A stretch of 64,000 nt of DNA, taken from assembly GCF_013282745.1 (NCBI RefSeq), contig NZ_CP054044.1, positions 1,178,001-1,242,000 on the forward strand, in the 5' to 3' direction. The DNA comes from Yersinia bercovieri ATCC 43970 (GTDB taxonomy: Bacteria; Pseudomonadota; Gammaproteobacteria; Enterobacterales; Enterobacteriaceae). The number at the start of each line of letters is the position of its first letter. Within the stretch, counting starts at the first letter, position 1. This document shows positions 39,029-48,293 of this stretch, in pieces. Position numbers and translations under genes: made by a program. The notes beneath the pieces are model-generated. The model saw only the letters and a program-made list of their open reading frames with translations. It was not told the DNA's origin and made no database searches.

Positions 39029-39479
39029 AAAAACGCTCATGTTTTTTGTCTTTTTAACAGCACTCGCCTTTTCTCCTTATATTGCTAAGATGGTCTATGA
39101 CTATCACTCAGATCACTTTTCTTGTCGAGGGAGAATGAACTTCATCTATAATGAGGTAAACTTCAATGTACAAGTTAAATACACTTTTAATGGTAATGAG
39201 GGCGAAGTCGCTGTAGTCGGTGAACTCAGTAAGCCAGGAGAGAGGCCCCAGAGAATATCGCAGCAATTATCATTTAATTACACTCATAATGGTAATGAGA
39301 TAGTCATGTTATCTACCCATTCAGCGTTGAGCGACGATCAGGCTAGAATGTTAGTTTCATTTGTTCCTGACTTTTATCTGTTTAAGGATCGAGGATTTCG
39401 GATCCGGATTTATCAGCAAGGGGATGGATATGTATTTACGACTTTCAATATCCCAGTATTTATCTGTACTAAAATATAA
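39018..39479 (+). CDS. FidL-like single-pass membrane partner
   Basis: The 153-residue product has an N-terminal membrane anchor (KKTLMFFVFLTALAFSPYIA) and a periplasmic domain with two cysteines (HFSCRGRMNF near residue 36 and the C-terminal FICTKI). The start overlaps the upstream regulator by 11 nt. Small membrane proteins encoded directly after MarT/YqeI-type regulators are FidL or YqeJ, and sequence features such as the CRGxMNFI(Y) stretch fit. It may modulate the regulator in the periplasm, by analogy with ToxS. That role is inferred from layout. Confidence 0.78.
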   Translation: MNGKKTLMFFVFLTALAFSPYIAKMVYDYHSDHFSCRGRMNFIYNEVNFNVQVKYTFNGNEGEVAVVGELSKPGERPQRISQQLSFNYTHNGNEIVMLSTHSALSDDQARMLVSFVPDFYLFKDRGFRIRIYQQGDGYVFTTFNIPVFICTKI

Positions 39480-39698
39480 GACACTATCATAACCCTATAA
39501 CATTAATGCCACTTATAAATCGTAGTAATATCTAAAAGCTCGCTAAAAATAATTGGTTGTTTTAAAAAAATATAAGTAAAGAGACGATCCCTGTTAGCAT
39601 CGCCTATATTTTTTGCAAGCCAATAAGAAGTTGCTACCAACTCACCCGAACACCAACTGGCGCTCATCTTACTGTACAGATATAAATAAACTCTATTT

Positions 39699-40907
39699 TT
39701 ACTTCACAGCAGCCACTGCCTGCGCACAAGCCCAAGCTGAACTCCAGGCCCATTGGAAGTTGTATCCCCCTAACCAGCCCGTGACGTCGACCACTTCACC
39801 AATAAAGTATAATCCTGGCACTTTATGAGCCTCCATCGTCTTAGAAGATAGCTCCTGAGTGTCTACGCCGCCAATGGTGACCTCAGCGGTTCGGTAGCCT
39901 TCCGTTCCATTAGGTTGTACCCGCCATTGCTGAAGATGGGTTACCAGCGCAGCCTGCTGCGGTGCATTTAACTGTTTCAGGGTGACATCCGGCAGTTGTT
40001 CCAACGTCTGCAGGCACTCCACCAAGCGCTTGGGTAATAGTTGAGCCAAGGTATTTTTCAGGGTCTGATTGGGGTGTGCTTGCCGTTCGTTGTTCAGGAA
40101 AGCCTCCAGATCAGTGTCAGGAAGTAAGTTAATACTCACATACTCCCCAGGCTGCCAATAGCTTGATAGCTGCAAAATGGCCGGGCCAGAAAGTCCACGA
40201 TGGGTAAATAAAATGCTCTCGCGGAAGCTAACCCCATTTTCTGCCGTGACGACGGCCGGAACTGAAACACCGGATAGTGTTTGCAGGTGTTCCAGCAAGG
40301 GTTTATGCAAGGTAAAAGGCACCAATGCCGCGCGGGTGGGCAACACTTTCAAACCAAACTGCTCTGCCAGCTTATAGCCGAATGGGGAAGCGCCAAGACC
40401 GGGCATTGATAGCCCACCAGAAGCGACAACAAGTGAGTGAGCGCTCACTTTTTCATCATTAATCTGGAGCAAAAAGCCAGTTTCACTTTTTTCAACTGAC
40501 AGCACATCACTGCGCAACCGGATCACTACCTGCCCCAATTCACACTCTTTCAGCAAAAGCTCCACCACCTGCTGCGCGGAATCATCGCAAAAAAGTTGTC
40601 CCAGTGTCTTCTCGTGCCAGGCGATACCATGACGATTCATCAGATCGATAAAATCCCATTGGGTATAGCGCGCCAAGGCAGACTTACAGAAATGAGGATT
40701 CTGTGACAGGTAGGCGGCAGGTTCGGCATACATGTTGGTGAAATTACAGCGGCCACCACCGGACATCAATATTTTGCGCCCCGCTTTTTTGCCGTTATCG
40801 ACCAATAGCACCCGACACCCTGCTTGTCCGGCCTGAGCGGCACAAAATAGCCCCGCAGCACCTGCACCTATCACTACCACATCAAACTGTTCCACACTGG
40901 GCCTCAC
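39699..40907 (-). CDS. yhiN: HI0933-family FAD/NAD(P)-binding flavoprotein YhiN
   Basis: This is a predicted oxidoreductase of unknown substrate. The 402-residue product starts with the FAD-binding VVIGAGAAGLFCAAQAGQAG at about 10-30, then KKAGRKILMSGGGRCNFTN, which is diagnostic for the family. SGGLSMPGLGASPFGYKLAEQFG lies in the middle, and the C-terminal FAD contact is GLYFIGEVVDVTGWLGGYNFQWAWSSA. It begins the conserved yhiN-pit-uspB-uspA block, divergent from pit. Length equals E. coli YhiN within two residues. Confidence 0.95.
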   Translation of the reverse strand: MRPSVEQFDVVVIGAGAAGLFCAAQAGQAGCRVLLVDNGKKAGRKILMSGGGRCNFTNMYAEPAAYLSQNPHFCKSALARYTQWDFIDLMNRHGIAWHEKTLGQLFCDDSAQQVVELLLKECELGQVVIRLRSDVLSVEKSETGFLLQINDEKVSAHSLVVASGGLSMPGLGASPFGYKLAEQFGLKVLPTRAALVPFTLHKPLLEHLQTLSGVSVPAVVTAENGVSFRESILFTHRGLSGPAILQLSSYWQPGEYVSINLLPDTDLEAFLNNERQAHPNQTLKNTLAQLLPKRLVECLQTLEQLPDVTLKQLNAPQQAALVTHLQQWRVQPNGTEGYRTAEVTIGGVDTQELSSKTMEAHKVPGLYFIGEVVDVTGWLGGYNFQWAWSSAWACAQAVAAVK

Positions 40908-41115
40908 TGAATAAAAACATCATTGCTGCAAAATTGCCCATATTGCCTACTTATTATCTTATTTAGGGCATTCAACCGACAAATTAGCGGCGGGGGATTG
41001 TAAGTCGCTCACCGAAAGATCGCTATAGTAAGAAAATGTCTCATACGGTAAAATTAAGTAACCTGCTGATATAACATGCATATGTTGTTCAAAAAGTGCA
41101 GTTCGTCTGCGGTCA

Positions 41116-41137
41116 TGTCAAAAAAAGGTCATATTTT
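41116..41137 (+). promoter_or_regulatory. Possible Pho box upstream of pit
   Basis: TGTCA at 41116-41120 and GGTCA at 41127-41131 are 11 bp apart, each followed by an A/T-rich spacer. This is the repeat pattern of a PhoB site (CTGTCAT with AT spacer, twice). It lies 70-90 nt before the pit start. The second unit lacks the leading CT, so this is a weak candidate. Confidence 0.3.
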
Positions 41138-41205
41138 CCTTTTCCCCACCCCCCATTGTCACTGATAATGCGCCGCGTTCATGTCCACAAACTGGCGTAA
41201 CGCTT

Positions 41206-42702
41206 ATGCTACATCTTTTCGCTGGCCTGGATTTCCATACCGGCCTAATGTTAGTTCTTGCTTTGATGTTCGTGCTGTTTTACGAAGCCATTAATGGTTT
41301 TCATGATACAGCCAATGCGGTTGCGACCGTAATCTATACCCGCGCCATGCGTTCACAAGTTGCTGTTGTGATGGCAGGGGTGTTTAACTTCCTCGGCGTG
41401 ATGCTGGGCGGTTTGAGCGTGGCTTACGCCATTGTTCACTTATTGCCTACTGATCTGCTGTTGAACGTCAGTTCGGCACATGGGTTGGCTATGGTCTTCT
41501 CCATGCTACTGGCGGCGATTATCTGGAATTTGGGCACCTGGTACTTCGGTATCCCAGCCTCCAGTTCTCATACGCTGATTGGTGCAATCATCGGTATTGG
41601 TTTAACCAATGCATTAATGACCAGTACATCCATTGTCGATGCGCTGAACGTTCCTAAGATGATTCAAATCTTCCTGTCATTAATCTTATCCCCAATTGTG
41701 GGTCTGGTTATTGCCGGCTTGATGGTGTTCCTGCTACGTCGTTACTGGAACGGAACCAAGAAGCAGCAACGTATTCATCTGACACCCGCTGAACGTGAAA
41801 AGAAAGACGGTAAACGTAAACCGCCATTCTGGACCCGTACTGCGCTGATCATATCGGCTATCGGCGTGAGTTTCTCTCATGGCGCTAACGATGGTCAGAA
41901 AGGGATTGGCTTGATCATGCTGGTATTAATCGGTGTGGCTCCGGCTGGCTTTGTCGTGAATATGAATGCGACCGGTTATGATATTGCCCGCACCCGCGAT
42001 GCAGTGACTCATCTGCAACAATATTATCAGCAACATGTTGAGGCATTGCCTCATGCCGTGGCGCTGAAACCACTGGTGCCGACACCAGAAACCTTGCCGA
42101 ATACACCCGCACAGTTCCACTGTGATAGCTCACGCGCCATGATAGCCATTGATCATGCACAGGTGCTGCTGGCTAATCTGCAAAGCTACGACGACCTGAC
42201 GGTTGATCAACGCAGCCATATGCGTCGCTTGCTGATGTGTGTTGCAGAAACCGCCGGGACTGTTGCCAAGCTGCCAGAAACCAGTGCTGAAGACCGCCGT
42301 TTCCTCAACAATCTACGTACTGATTTGTTGGAAACTGTGGAGTACGCACCAACCTGGATTATCGTTGCCGTCGCTCTGGCCCTCTCTTTGGGGACTATGA
42401 TTGGCTGGAAACGTGTTGCTGTAACAATTGGTGAAAAAATTGGTAAGAAAGGCATGACCTATGCGCAAGGGGTTTCTGCCCAGATGACTGCGGCGGTTTC
42501 CATCGGGATTGCAAGTTATACCGGTATGCCAGTATCGACAACTCAAGTGCTCTCTTCAGCGGTTGCCGGGACCATGTTGGTTGATGGCGGTGGGGTGCAG
42601 AGTAAGACGGTTAAGAACATTATGTTGGCATGGGTATTAACCCTACCAATCTCTATTCTTCTTTCCGGTGGGCTGTACTGGGTCGCATTGAAGTTTATTT
42701 AA
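41206..42702 (+). CDS. pit: Low-affinity inorganic phosphate transporter Pit
   Basis: Pit imports metal-phosphate with protons across the inner membrane. The 498 residues match PitA/PitB (499). The duplicated PiT signature is visible: [20 protein letters not shown] near the N-terminus and [17 protein letters not shown] in the second half, with a hydrophilic loop at about 180-380 and ten or so membrane segments. The Pro-Ala-Ser-Ser-Ser-His motif ([12 protein letters not shown]) is present. It is divergent from yhiN; uspB converges on it, with a shared terminator. Confidence 0.96.
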   Translation: MLHLFAGLDFHTGLMLVLALMFVLFYEAINGFHDTANAVATVIYTRAMRSQVAVVMAGVFNFLGVMLGGLSVAYAIVHLLPTDLLLNVSSAHGLAMVFSMLLAAIIWNLGTWYFGIPASSSHTLIGAIIGIGLTNALMTSTSIVDALNVPKMIQIFLSLILSPIVGLVIAGLMVFLLRRYWNGTKKQQRIHLTPAEREKKDGKRKPPFWTRTALIISAIGVSFSHGANDGQKGIGLIMLVLIGVAPAGFVVNMNATGYDIARTRDAVTHLQQYYQQHVEALPHAVALKPLVPTPETLPNTPAQFHCDSSRAMIAIDHAQVLLANLQSYDDLTVDQRSHMRRLLMCVAETAGTVAKLPETSAEDRRFLNNLRTDLLETVEYAPTWIIVAVALALSLGTMIGWKRVAVTIGEKIGKKGMTYAQGVSAQMTAAVSIGIASYTGMPVSTTQVLSSAVAGTMLVDGGGVQSKTVKNIMLAWVLTLPISILLSGGLYWVALKFI

Positions 42703-42791
42703 CCCAGCGAAACCTTTTACTATCACCGTGTGTCTGCATGCAACACGATGATAATATCGAACGGTACAGTGTACTGAACGGTGATAATAAA

Positions 42792-42821
42792 CAAAAAGGC
42801 GGCCTTAACAGGTCGCCTTTT
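42792..42821. terminator. Bidirectional terminator between pit and uspB
   Basis: AAAAAGGCGGCC, a TTAACA loop and GGTCGCCTTTTT form a long stem with A and T runs at both ends. It serves pit on the plus strand and uspB on the minus strand. Confidence 0.85.
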
Positions 42822-42848
42822 TAAATACTACTCTGCCCATCATTGATG

Positions 42849-43184
42849 CTAATACCACAAGATTAACCCCATCAAACTCACCACGACCAAACCACACAAT
42901 GCACTAGTCAGTATAAATTGCCCACGTAACCGCTCACAGCGGCGGATAAACTCGGGATCATGATGGTCAAGATAGCGTTGAGTAAAAATGTAACCCACTA
43001 ATCTAATCTGTTTGCTCGGCTGACCGTGGGAGGTAAAAAATCCACCGCCATCAACATATTGATACAGCAACGGGTCGCAGCCACGTAATACCACCAACAG
43101 AGCACGTAATGATGAATAATAACGTGCCATATTAATCACACATACCACACACAAAGCCCAAAAAAGCGCGACGGTACTGATCAT
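42849..43184 (-). CDS. uspB: Universal stress protein B
   Basis: UspB is a small inner membrane protein linked to ethanol resistance in stationary phase in E. coli (RpoS-controlled there). The 111 residues equal E. coli UspB, starting [20 protein letters not shown]. It has membrane segments at the N-terminus and near the C-terminus ([20 protein letters not shown]), and the conserved [20 protein letters not shown] loop lies between. GGGAGG before 43184 decides the start; an ATG two codons upstream would leave no spacing. It is divergent from uspA. Confidence 0.96.
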   Translation of the reverse strand: MISTVALFWALCVVCVINMARYYSSLRALLVVLRGCDPLLYQYVDGGGFFTSHGQPSKQIRLVGYIFTQRYLDHHDPEFIRRCERLRGQFILTSALCGLVVVSLMGLILWY

Positions 43185-43884
43185 AATCATCCTCCCAGCG
43201 ATATTTCACACATTGGATCAGTGACCTGAACCTTTGCGCCATCGCTCACTCTAGCCGATACAAACACCCCCAGGGCTTAAAAAGCCACCCCCTATCGTTC
43301 GCTTTCTCATGGTGGTTCGACCTGTTATTTGCTCGACACAACATCCGAACGTGTAGGACTCCCTTTATGAGTGTAGGAAATGAAATGGAAAATAGCCTGA
43401 TAATCTCTAAATTATGCCGTTTTGGCCGTTATTAAGTATCGATTAGCCTTAACTTAAGTCGAATCTTACTTGCTGGTAAACGCGCTGAATTCATACAAAA
43501 ATCGCTCAGACATTAATCTTGCTTAACTGAATTAGATAAACTTGACCACTGCTTTCACTCAATTATATTTGCATCACAAATATGAAATTCCGTTCATTGG
43601 GGTGCTTTATCAGCGCTATACTTTAGATAATGATCTGCTCTAAATTCGAGTGACCGGATAATGTCCCGAGGCTATAAACGGCAGAATTGAGTTACACCTC
43701 GGCACAAATAGATGTAAAACGATATAGGGTTACTTTAGTGATCATCGTCAAAACAGTGTGTTGTGATCCGTGAAACACTTCAGTTAGGGGTCATAATGCT
43801 ACTATGTCGATATCGCGTTAGCACCCGTTCAACAGGTTGAATGTTTGCTTACCCATTAATTAACATTATGGAAGGAGTTTACTT
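43185..43884. other. uspB-uspA divergent spacer
   Basis: This 700-bp region has no convincing open frame. It must contain both usp promoters. AAGGAG lies about 10 nt before uspA. Short T/A-rich tracts are present, but I see no CRP, Fur or FNR consensus and no strong hairpin. The length is notable compared with the usual spacers in this window. Confidence 0.4.
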
Positions 43885-44331
43885 ATGGCTTACAAACACA
43901 TTCTGATTGCGGTTGACCTATCTCCGGAAAGCAAGGTGTTGGTGGAAAAAGCGGTCTCTATGGCCAAACCGTACAATGCCAAAGTTTCCCTGATCCATGT
44001 TGATGTTAACTACTCAGATCTCTATACCGGCCTGATCGACGTTAATCTTGGCGATATGCAAAAGCGCATCTCTGAAGAGACTCACAATGCACTAACTGAA
44101 CTTTCGCAGAATGCGGGCTACCCGATTGAGCAAACCCTGAGTGGTAGCGGCGACTTGGGCCAAGTACTGGTTGATGCCATTAAGAAATATGATATGGACT
44201 TGGTGCTATGTGGCCATCATCAGGACTTCTGGAGTAAGTTGATGTCTTCAGCGCGTCAGCTGATCAACACCGTGCATGTCGATATGCTAATCGTGCCTCT
44301 GCGCGATGACGAAAATGGCGAAGACGATTAA
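43885..44331 (+). CDS. uspA: Universal stress protein A
   Basis: UspA is a cytoplasmic dimeric stress protein induced by growth arrest. The 148-residue product starts [24 protein letters not shown] as in E. coli (144). It has the [15 protein letters not shown] segment and the C-terminal [20 protein letters not shown], and lacks the ATP-binding GxxG-9x-GS motif, as expected for the UspA subgroup. AAGGAG lies upstream and a strong terminator closes the unit. It is divergent from uspB, the conserved enterobacterial arrangement. Confidence 0.97.
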   Translation: MAYKHILIAVDLSPESKVLVEKAVSMAKPYNAKVSLIHVDVNYSDLYTGLIDVNLGDMQKRISEETHNALTELSQNAGYPIEQTLSGSGDLGQVLVDAIKKYDMDLVLCGHHQDFWSKLMSSARQLINTVHVDMLIVPLRDDENGEDD

Positions 44332-44368
44332 GCGTTCATTCAATCTAGCTTAACGTTATCACCGCTCA

Positions 44369-44393
44369 CGCCCGCCTTTCGCGGGCGTTTTTT
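44369..44393 (+). terminator. Rho-independent terminator of uspA
   Basis: CGCCCGC, a CTTTC loop and GCGGGCG, followed by six T; a 7-bp GC stem 38 nt after the stop. Confidence 0.93.
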
Positions 44394-44590
44394 ATGGTGC
44401 TTTTGGTGACATCACCCCCACCGCCACTCATTGATAACCCTGCTAACTTTTCTCAAAATCCCTTGCTGTATGAATATAAACCAATGATATAGTCGATGAT
44501 GCACAACATCGTCTCCCTACTATTTTTATAAAAATAATAGTTAGAAATAATTGTCGGGAGAGTCTTAATTGGTACAAGGAATGATTAGTA

Positions 44591-45934
44591 ATGAATGATT
44601 TAATCTCTCTGGAGTCGTTTTTAGGGTCGTTACAACAACGTGATGCCAACCAACCAGAATATCTCCAAGCCGTGCGTGAAGTCTTCACCTCGCTTTGGCC
44701 CTTTCTGGAACAGAACCCACACTACCGTGAACAAAGCCTACTGGAGCGCTTAGTCGAGCCAGAACGGGTGATTCAATTCCGAGTGGCCTGGAGTGACGAT
44801 CAGGGTAAGGTACAAGTTAACCGTGCCTGGCGTGTTCAGTTTAGCTCAGCGATTGGTCCTTATAAGGGCGGAATGCGCTTCCACCCATCAGTCAACTTAT
44901 CAATTCTTAAATTCCTTGGTTTTGAGCAAACCTTCAAAAATGCCCTGACAACCTTGCCTATGGGTGGCGGTAAAGGCGGTTCTGATTTTAATCCGAAAGG
45001 GAAAAGCCAGGCTGAAGTCATGCGTTTTTGTCAGGCGTTGATGACTGAGCTGTATCGCCACCTTGGCCCAGATACAGATGTTCCGGCAGGTGATATTGGC
45101 GTCGGTGGCCGTGAAGTGGCATTTATGTCTGGCATGATGAAAAAGCTGTCGAATAACACCGCTTGTGTCTTCACCGGTAAAGGGTTGTCCTTCGGCGGTA
45201 GCCTGATTCGCCCAGAAGCGACCGGCTACGGTTTAGTCTATTTCACCGATGCCATGTTAAAACGCCACGGTTTAGGTTTTGAAGGTCGGAGAGTGTCAGT
45301 TTCCGGTGCCGGAAACGTGGCGCAATACACCATTGAAAAAGCGATGGAGCTGGGTGCCAGAGTCATTACGGCCTCTGATTCAGGCGGCACAGTGGTGGAT
45401 GAAGAGGGCTTCACACCGGAAAAACTGGCCCATTTGGCTGAGATTAAAAACAAACGTTATGGCCGCATTGAAGACTATGCCCGTGAACGTAATCTGGTTT
45501 ATCTGGCGGATCAACAGCCATGGAGTGTGCCGGTTGATATCGCCTTACCTTGCGCGACACAGAATGAACTGGACCTGCCGGCTGCACTTCAGCTGATTGC
45601 CAATGGGGTTAAAGCTGTGGCCGAAGGGGCAAATATGCCAACCACTATTCAGGCAACAGATGCTTTCCTGGAAGCGGGTGTCCTGTTCGCGCCGGGCAAA
45701 GCCGCCAATGCGGGGGGTGTGGCCACATCTGGCCTGGAGATGGCGCAAAATGCCGCCCGCTTAAGCTGGAAATCAGAAAAAGTAGACGTTCGGTTGCATC
45801 ACATTATGCTGGATATTCATCACTCCTGTGTTGAATATGGCGGTGACGGCAAGCAAACCCACTATGTACATGGCGCGAACATTGCTGGCTTTGTCAAAGT
45901 AGCGGATGCCATGTTGGCCCAAGGCGTGCTGTAA
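44591..45934 (+). CDS. gdhA: NADP-specific glutamate dehydrogenase GdhA
   Basis: GdhA makes glutamate from 2-oxoglutarate, ammonium and NADPH in the cytoplasm, as a hexamer. The 447 residues equal E. coli. Visible features are the substrate motif SSAIGPYKGGMRFHPSVN, the catalytic lysine region LPMGGGKGGSDF, the DTDVPAGDIGVGGREV stretch, and the Rossmann GAGNVAQYT. The C-terminal ANAGGVATSGLEM is also present. In E. coli gdhA lies elsewhere, so its place beside uspA is a lineage feature. A hairpin follows the stop. Confidence 0.97.
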   Translation: MNDLISLESFLGSLQQRDANQPEYLQAVREVFTSLWPFLEQNPHYREQSLLERLVEPERVIQFRVAWSDDQGKVQVNRAWRVQFSSAIGPYKGGMRFHPSVNLSILKFLGFEQTFKNALTTLPMGGGKGGSDFNPKGKSQAEVMRFCQALMTELYRHLGPDTDVPAGDIGVGGREVAFMSGMMKKLSNNTACVFTGKGLSFGGSLIRPEATGYGLVYFTDAMLKRHGLGFEGRRVSVSGAGNVAQYTIEKAMELGARVITASDSGGTVVDEEGFTPEKLAHLAEIKNKRYGRIEDYARERNLVYLADQQPWSVPVDIALPCATQNELDLPAALQLIANGVKAVAEGANMPTTIQATDAFLEAGVLFAPGKAANAGGVATSGLEMAQNAARLSWKSEKVDVRLHHIMLDIHHSCVEYGGDGKQTHYVHGANIAGFVKVADAMLAQGVL

Positions 45935-45945
45935 ATAAGATATGA

Positions 45946-45992
45946 CTCCCCCCATACTCTTTATAACGACATAAATAAAGAGTATGGGGAGG
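45946..45992 (+). terminator. Long hairpin after gdhA
   Basis: CTCCCCCCATACTCTTTAT at 45946-45964 pairs with the complementary ATAAAGAGTATGGGGAG ending near 45992, a stem of about 16 bp. No T run follows on the plus strand, so it may stabilise or process the mRNA rather than terminate strongly. Confidence 0.55.
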
Positions 45993-46141
45993 TAACCTAT
46001 ATAATGACTTATAGTTTTATTGATAATGATTAAACAAACAATTTAAGATTATCCGAGTTTTAAAAACAATATTCATTGTTAATATACCGCCCTATTTTTA
46101 ACCAGGTCACATATAGTATTGTTTATAAGTCAAGGATAATC

Positions 46142-47467
46142 ATGCCATTCATAAATAGATATAATAAGTCAACAACCAAACAAGAGTATATAAGTTACAA
46201 AAATGAAATAAAGACAATAATAGCACCAAGAATAGTCCATGATTGCAGTCTGAATGGTGAGGGTAAATATGGATACGGCATTAGCCTGAACTACTCATTT
46301 AATCTGCCCCCAAGAGCAGATGAATTCCTTGAAGTTAGCGCTGATGACGTTTTCTCCTTTAATAAAATGCAGGTTATTCAAGCAAAGAAAAGTATGCAGT
46401 CTTGGGCTGATGTAGCTAATATTTATTTTACTGAAGCTGCTGGAGATGAGAGTGCTTATCTCGGTTTTTATAGTTATTTGCAAGATAACAATAGACATGG
46501 AGCCGCCTATCATCCAAATAACTTAATACTCTCTCCGATATATCTTAACTCTTTTTCCAGTGATGGAAAAAAACCTACTCAATCAAACTATGGCGCTCAT
46601 ATACTGACTCATGAGATTGGGCATACCCTTGGCTTAAAACACACCCACGGTGCAAAAAATTGGCCTGAAGAGCAGCAACACACGCAGCAGGTCAGCATCA
46701 TGAGCTACCAGTCAGAGCAGGCATCCGGGGCTGATTATGGTGGTAACTCTCTGTCTACGCCGCAATTATATGATATTGCCGCTGTCCAATATCTCTATGG
46801 GCCAAATTTAACCACCCGCACCGGTAATACCGCTTATGGTTTTAACTCCAATAGTGATAGAGATTTTCTTACGGCCAACACGCCCACAGATAAGCTAATA
46901 TTCTGTGTTTGGGATGCAGGTGGTATTGATACTTTCGATTTCTCCGGTTATACCGAAAACCAAAATATTTATCTTAATGAACTCAGTTTTTCTGACGTCG
47001 GTGGCTTAGTGGCGAATATCTCTATTGCTGCCGATGTAGTAATAGAGAATGCCATCGGCGGTAGTGGCAATGACAAATTAGTTGGCAACGATGTTGATAA
47101 TATTCTGACTGGTGGTGCAGGTGCTGATCATCTATGGGGTGACGAAGGGAACAATATCTTCCGCTATAATAGAACCAGTGACTCCACCTCAACATCTAGT
47201 GATACCATTCACGATTTCAAATCAGATAAAGATAAGATCGATTTGTCGCCACTCTTATTTGGCGATCGGAATATTGCCATGGTAAATAGGTTCAGTTTTA
47301 GCGGGCAAACGGAAATACAGCAAAAATATGATGCAGTGAGAGATATCACTTATCTAATGATTGATTTTGATAATAACGTGTATGAAACCGATATGATGAT
47401 AAGACTCATCGGTTGGCATCAGCTCACCTTAAATAACTTTATTACCAGCCCACAACTCACCGCGTAG
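46142..47467 (+). CDS. Serralysin-family RTX zinc metalloprotease
   Basis: Serralysins (M10B) are secreted by type I systems. The 441-residue product has no N-terminal signal peptide. The zinc motif HEIGHTLGLKH is at residues 157-167 and the Met-turn SIMSY with its Tyr at 185-189. Calcium-binding RTX repeats lie at about 307-338 (GGSGNDKLVGN, GGAGADHLWGD), followed by a beta-roll C-terminal region (HDFKSDKDKIDLSPLLFG). The ATG at 46142 follows AAGGA by 7 nt; 22 upstream codons are rejected. The RTX block is short. No PrtDEF-type transporter or Inh inhibitor is adjacent, so export would use genes elsewhere. AT-rich compared with gdhA and rsmJ, suggesting transfer. Confidence 0.9.
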   Translation: MPFINRYNKSTTKQEYISYKNEIKTIIAPRIVHDCSLNGEGKYGYGISLNYSFNLPPRADEFLEVSADDVFSFNKMQVIQAKKSMQSWADVANIYFTEAAGDESAYLGFYSYLQDNNRHGAAYHPNNLILSPIYLNSFSSDGKKPTQSNYGAHILTHEIGHTLGLKHTHGAKNWPEEQQHTQQVSIMSYQSEQASGADYGGNSLSTPQLYDIAAVQYLYGPNLTTRTGNTAYGFNSNSDRDFLTANTPTDKLIFCVWDAGGIDTFDFSGYTENQNIYLNELSFSDVGGLVANISIAADVVIENAIGGSGNDKLVGNDVDNILTGGAGADHLWGDEGNNIFRYNRTSDSTSTSSDTIHDFKSDKDKIDLSPLLFGDRNIAMVNRFSFSGQTEIQQKYDAVRDITYLMIDFDNNVYETDMMIRLIGWHQLTLNNFITSPQLTA

Positions 47468-47537
47468 TAACTTATCAAGCATAAAAAGCAGGCTGCCAGC
47501 CCTATTTCGCCACAGCCTGAATTTAAACTAAGGGTAG

Positions 47538-48290
47538 CTAAGGCAAATAGAGATCAAAACGGTGGCTTTTAGTGGTCACCGCCGCCTGCGCAGCTATACC
47601 GGCCAGCGGCTCGGCATAGTCCGGGCGCTTAACCACCACCCGCTTGGTTGCCAGCGCACGGGCCGGAGCCAGTAAGCCATCGGCATCTTCATCAGCGCCC
47701 ACCAGCGATTGAAATACCCGCATCTCCTTTTTGACCAGCGCACTTTTCTGCCGATGCGGGTACATTGGATCGAGATACACCACTTCCGGCCGTGGCTCAA
47801 TTGCCGCCAACGCCGTCAGGCTGGAGGCATGTAGCAGCGTCAAACGCTCACGCAACCAAGGGCCAATCTCAGCATCCTGATACCCACGGCGCAAACCATC
47901 ATCCAGCAAAGCCGCCACCACCGGATTACGTTCCAGCATCTGCACCTGGCAACCTAGCGCCGCCAGAACAAAAGCATCGCGCCCCAAACCTGCGGTAGCA
48001 TCAACCACGCGCGGAAGATAACCTTTTTTGATGCCAACCGCTTTGGCGACGGCTTCACCCCGCCCGCCACCAAATTTGCGGCGATGGGCCAACGTGCCGG
48101 AGACGAAATCAACATAAATGCCGCCGAGTTTTGGCTCATCTCGCTTGCGCAACTCAAGGCGCTCGGGGGTCAACACCAGCGCCATAACCGCCTGCTCGTC
48201 AGACACCAATCCCCAGCGCTCAGCCAGAATCGACAAGGCGCCGGGATCGGCGCCTGCTTCAGACAATAAACAAATACTTACCTGTGACAC
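47538..48290 (-). CDS. rsmJ: 16S rRNA m2G1516 methyltransferase RsmJ
   Basis: RsmJ methylates G1516 of 16S rRNA. The 250 residues equal E. coli RsmJ (YhiQ). Typical parts are [19 protein letters not shown] and [19 protein letters not shown]. The SAM-binding [19 protein letters not shown] is followed by the catalytic-loop-like [21 protein letters not shown]. The start codon is GTG at 48290, three bases after the prlC stop, so the gene is translationally coupled to prlC. Confidence 0.96.
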   Translation of the reverse strand: MSQVSICLLSEAGADPGALSILAERWGLVSDEQAVMALVLTPERLELRKRDEPKLGGIYVDFVSGTLAHRRKFGGGRGEAVAKAVGIKKGYLPRVVDATAGLGRDAFVLAALGCQVQMLERNPVVAALLDDGLRRGYQDAEIGPWLRERLTLLHASSLTALAAIEPRPEVVYLDPMYPHRQKSALVKKEMRVFQSLVGADEDADGLLAPARALATKRVVVKRPDYAEPLAGIAAQAAVTTKSHRFDLYLP

Positions 48291-48293
48291 ATT

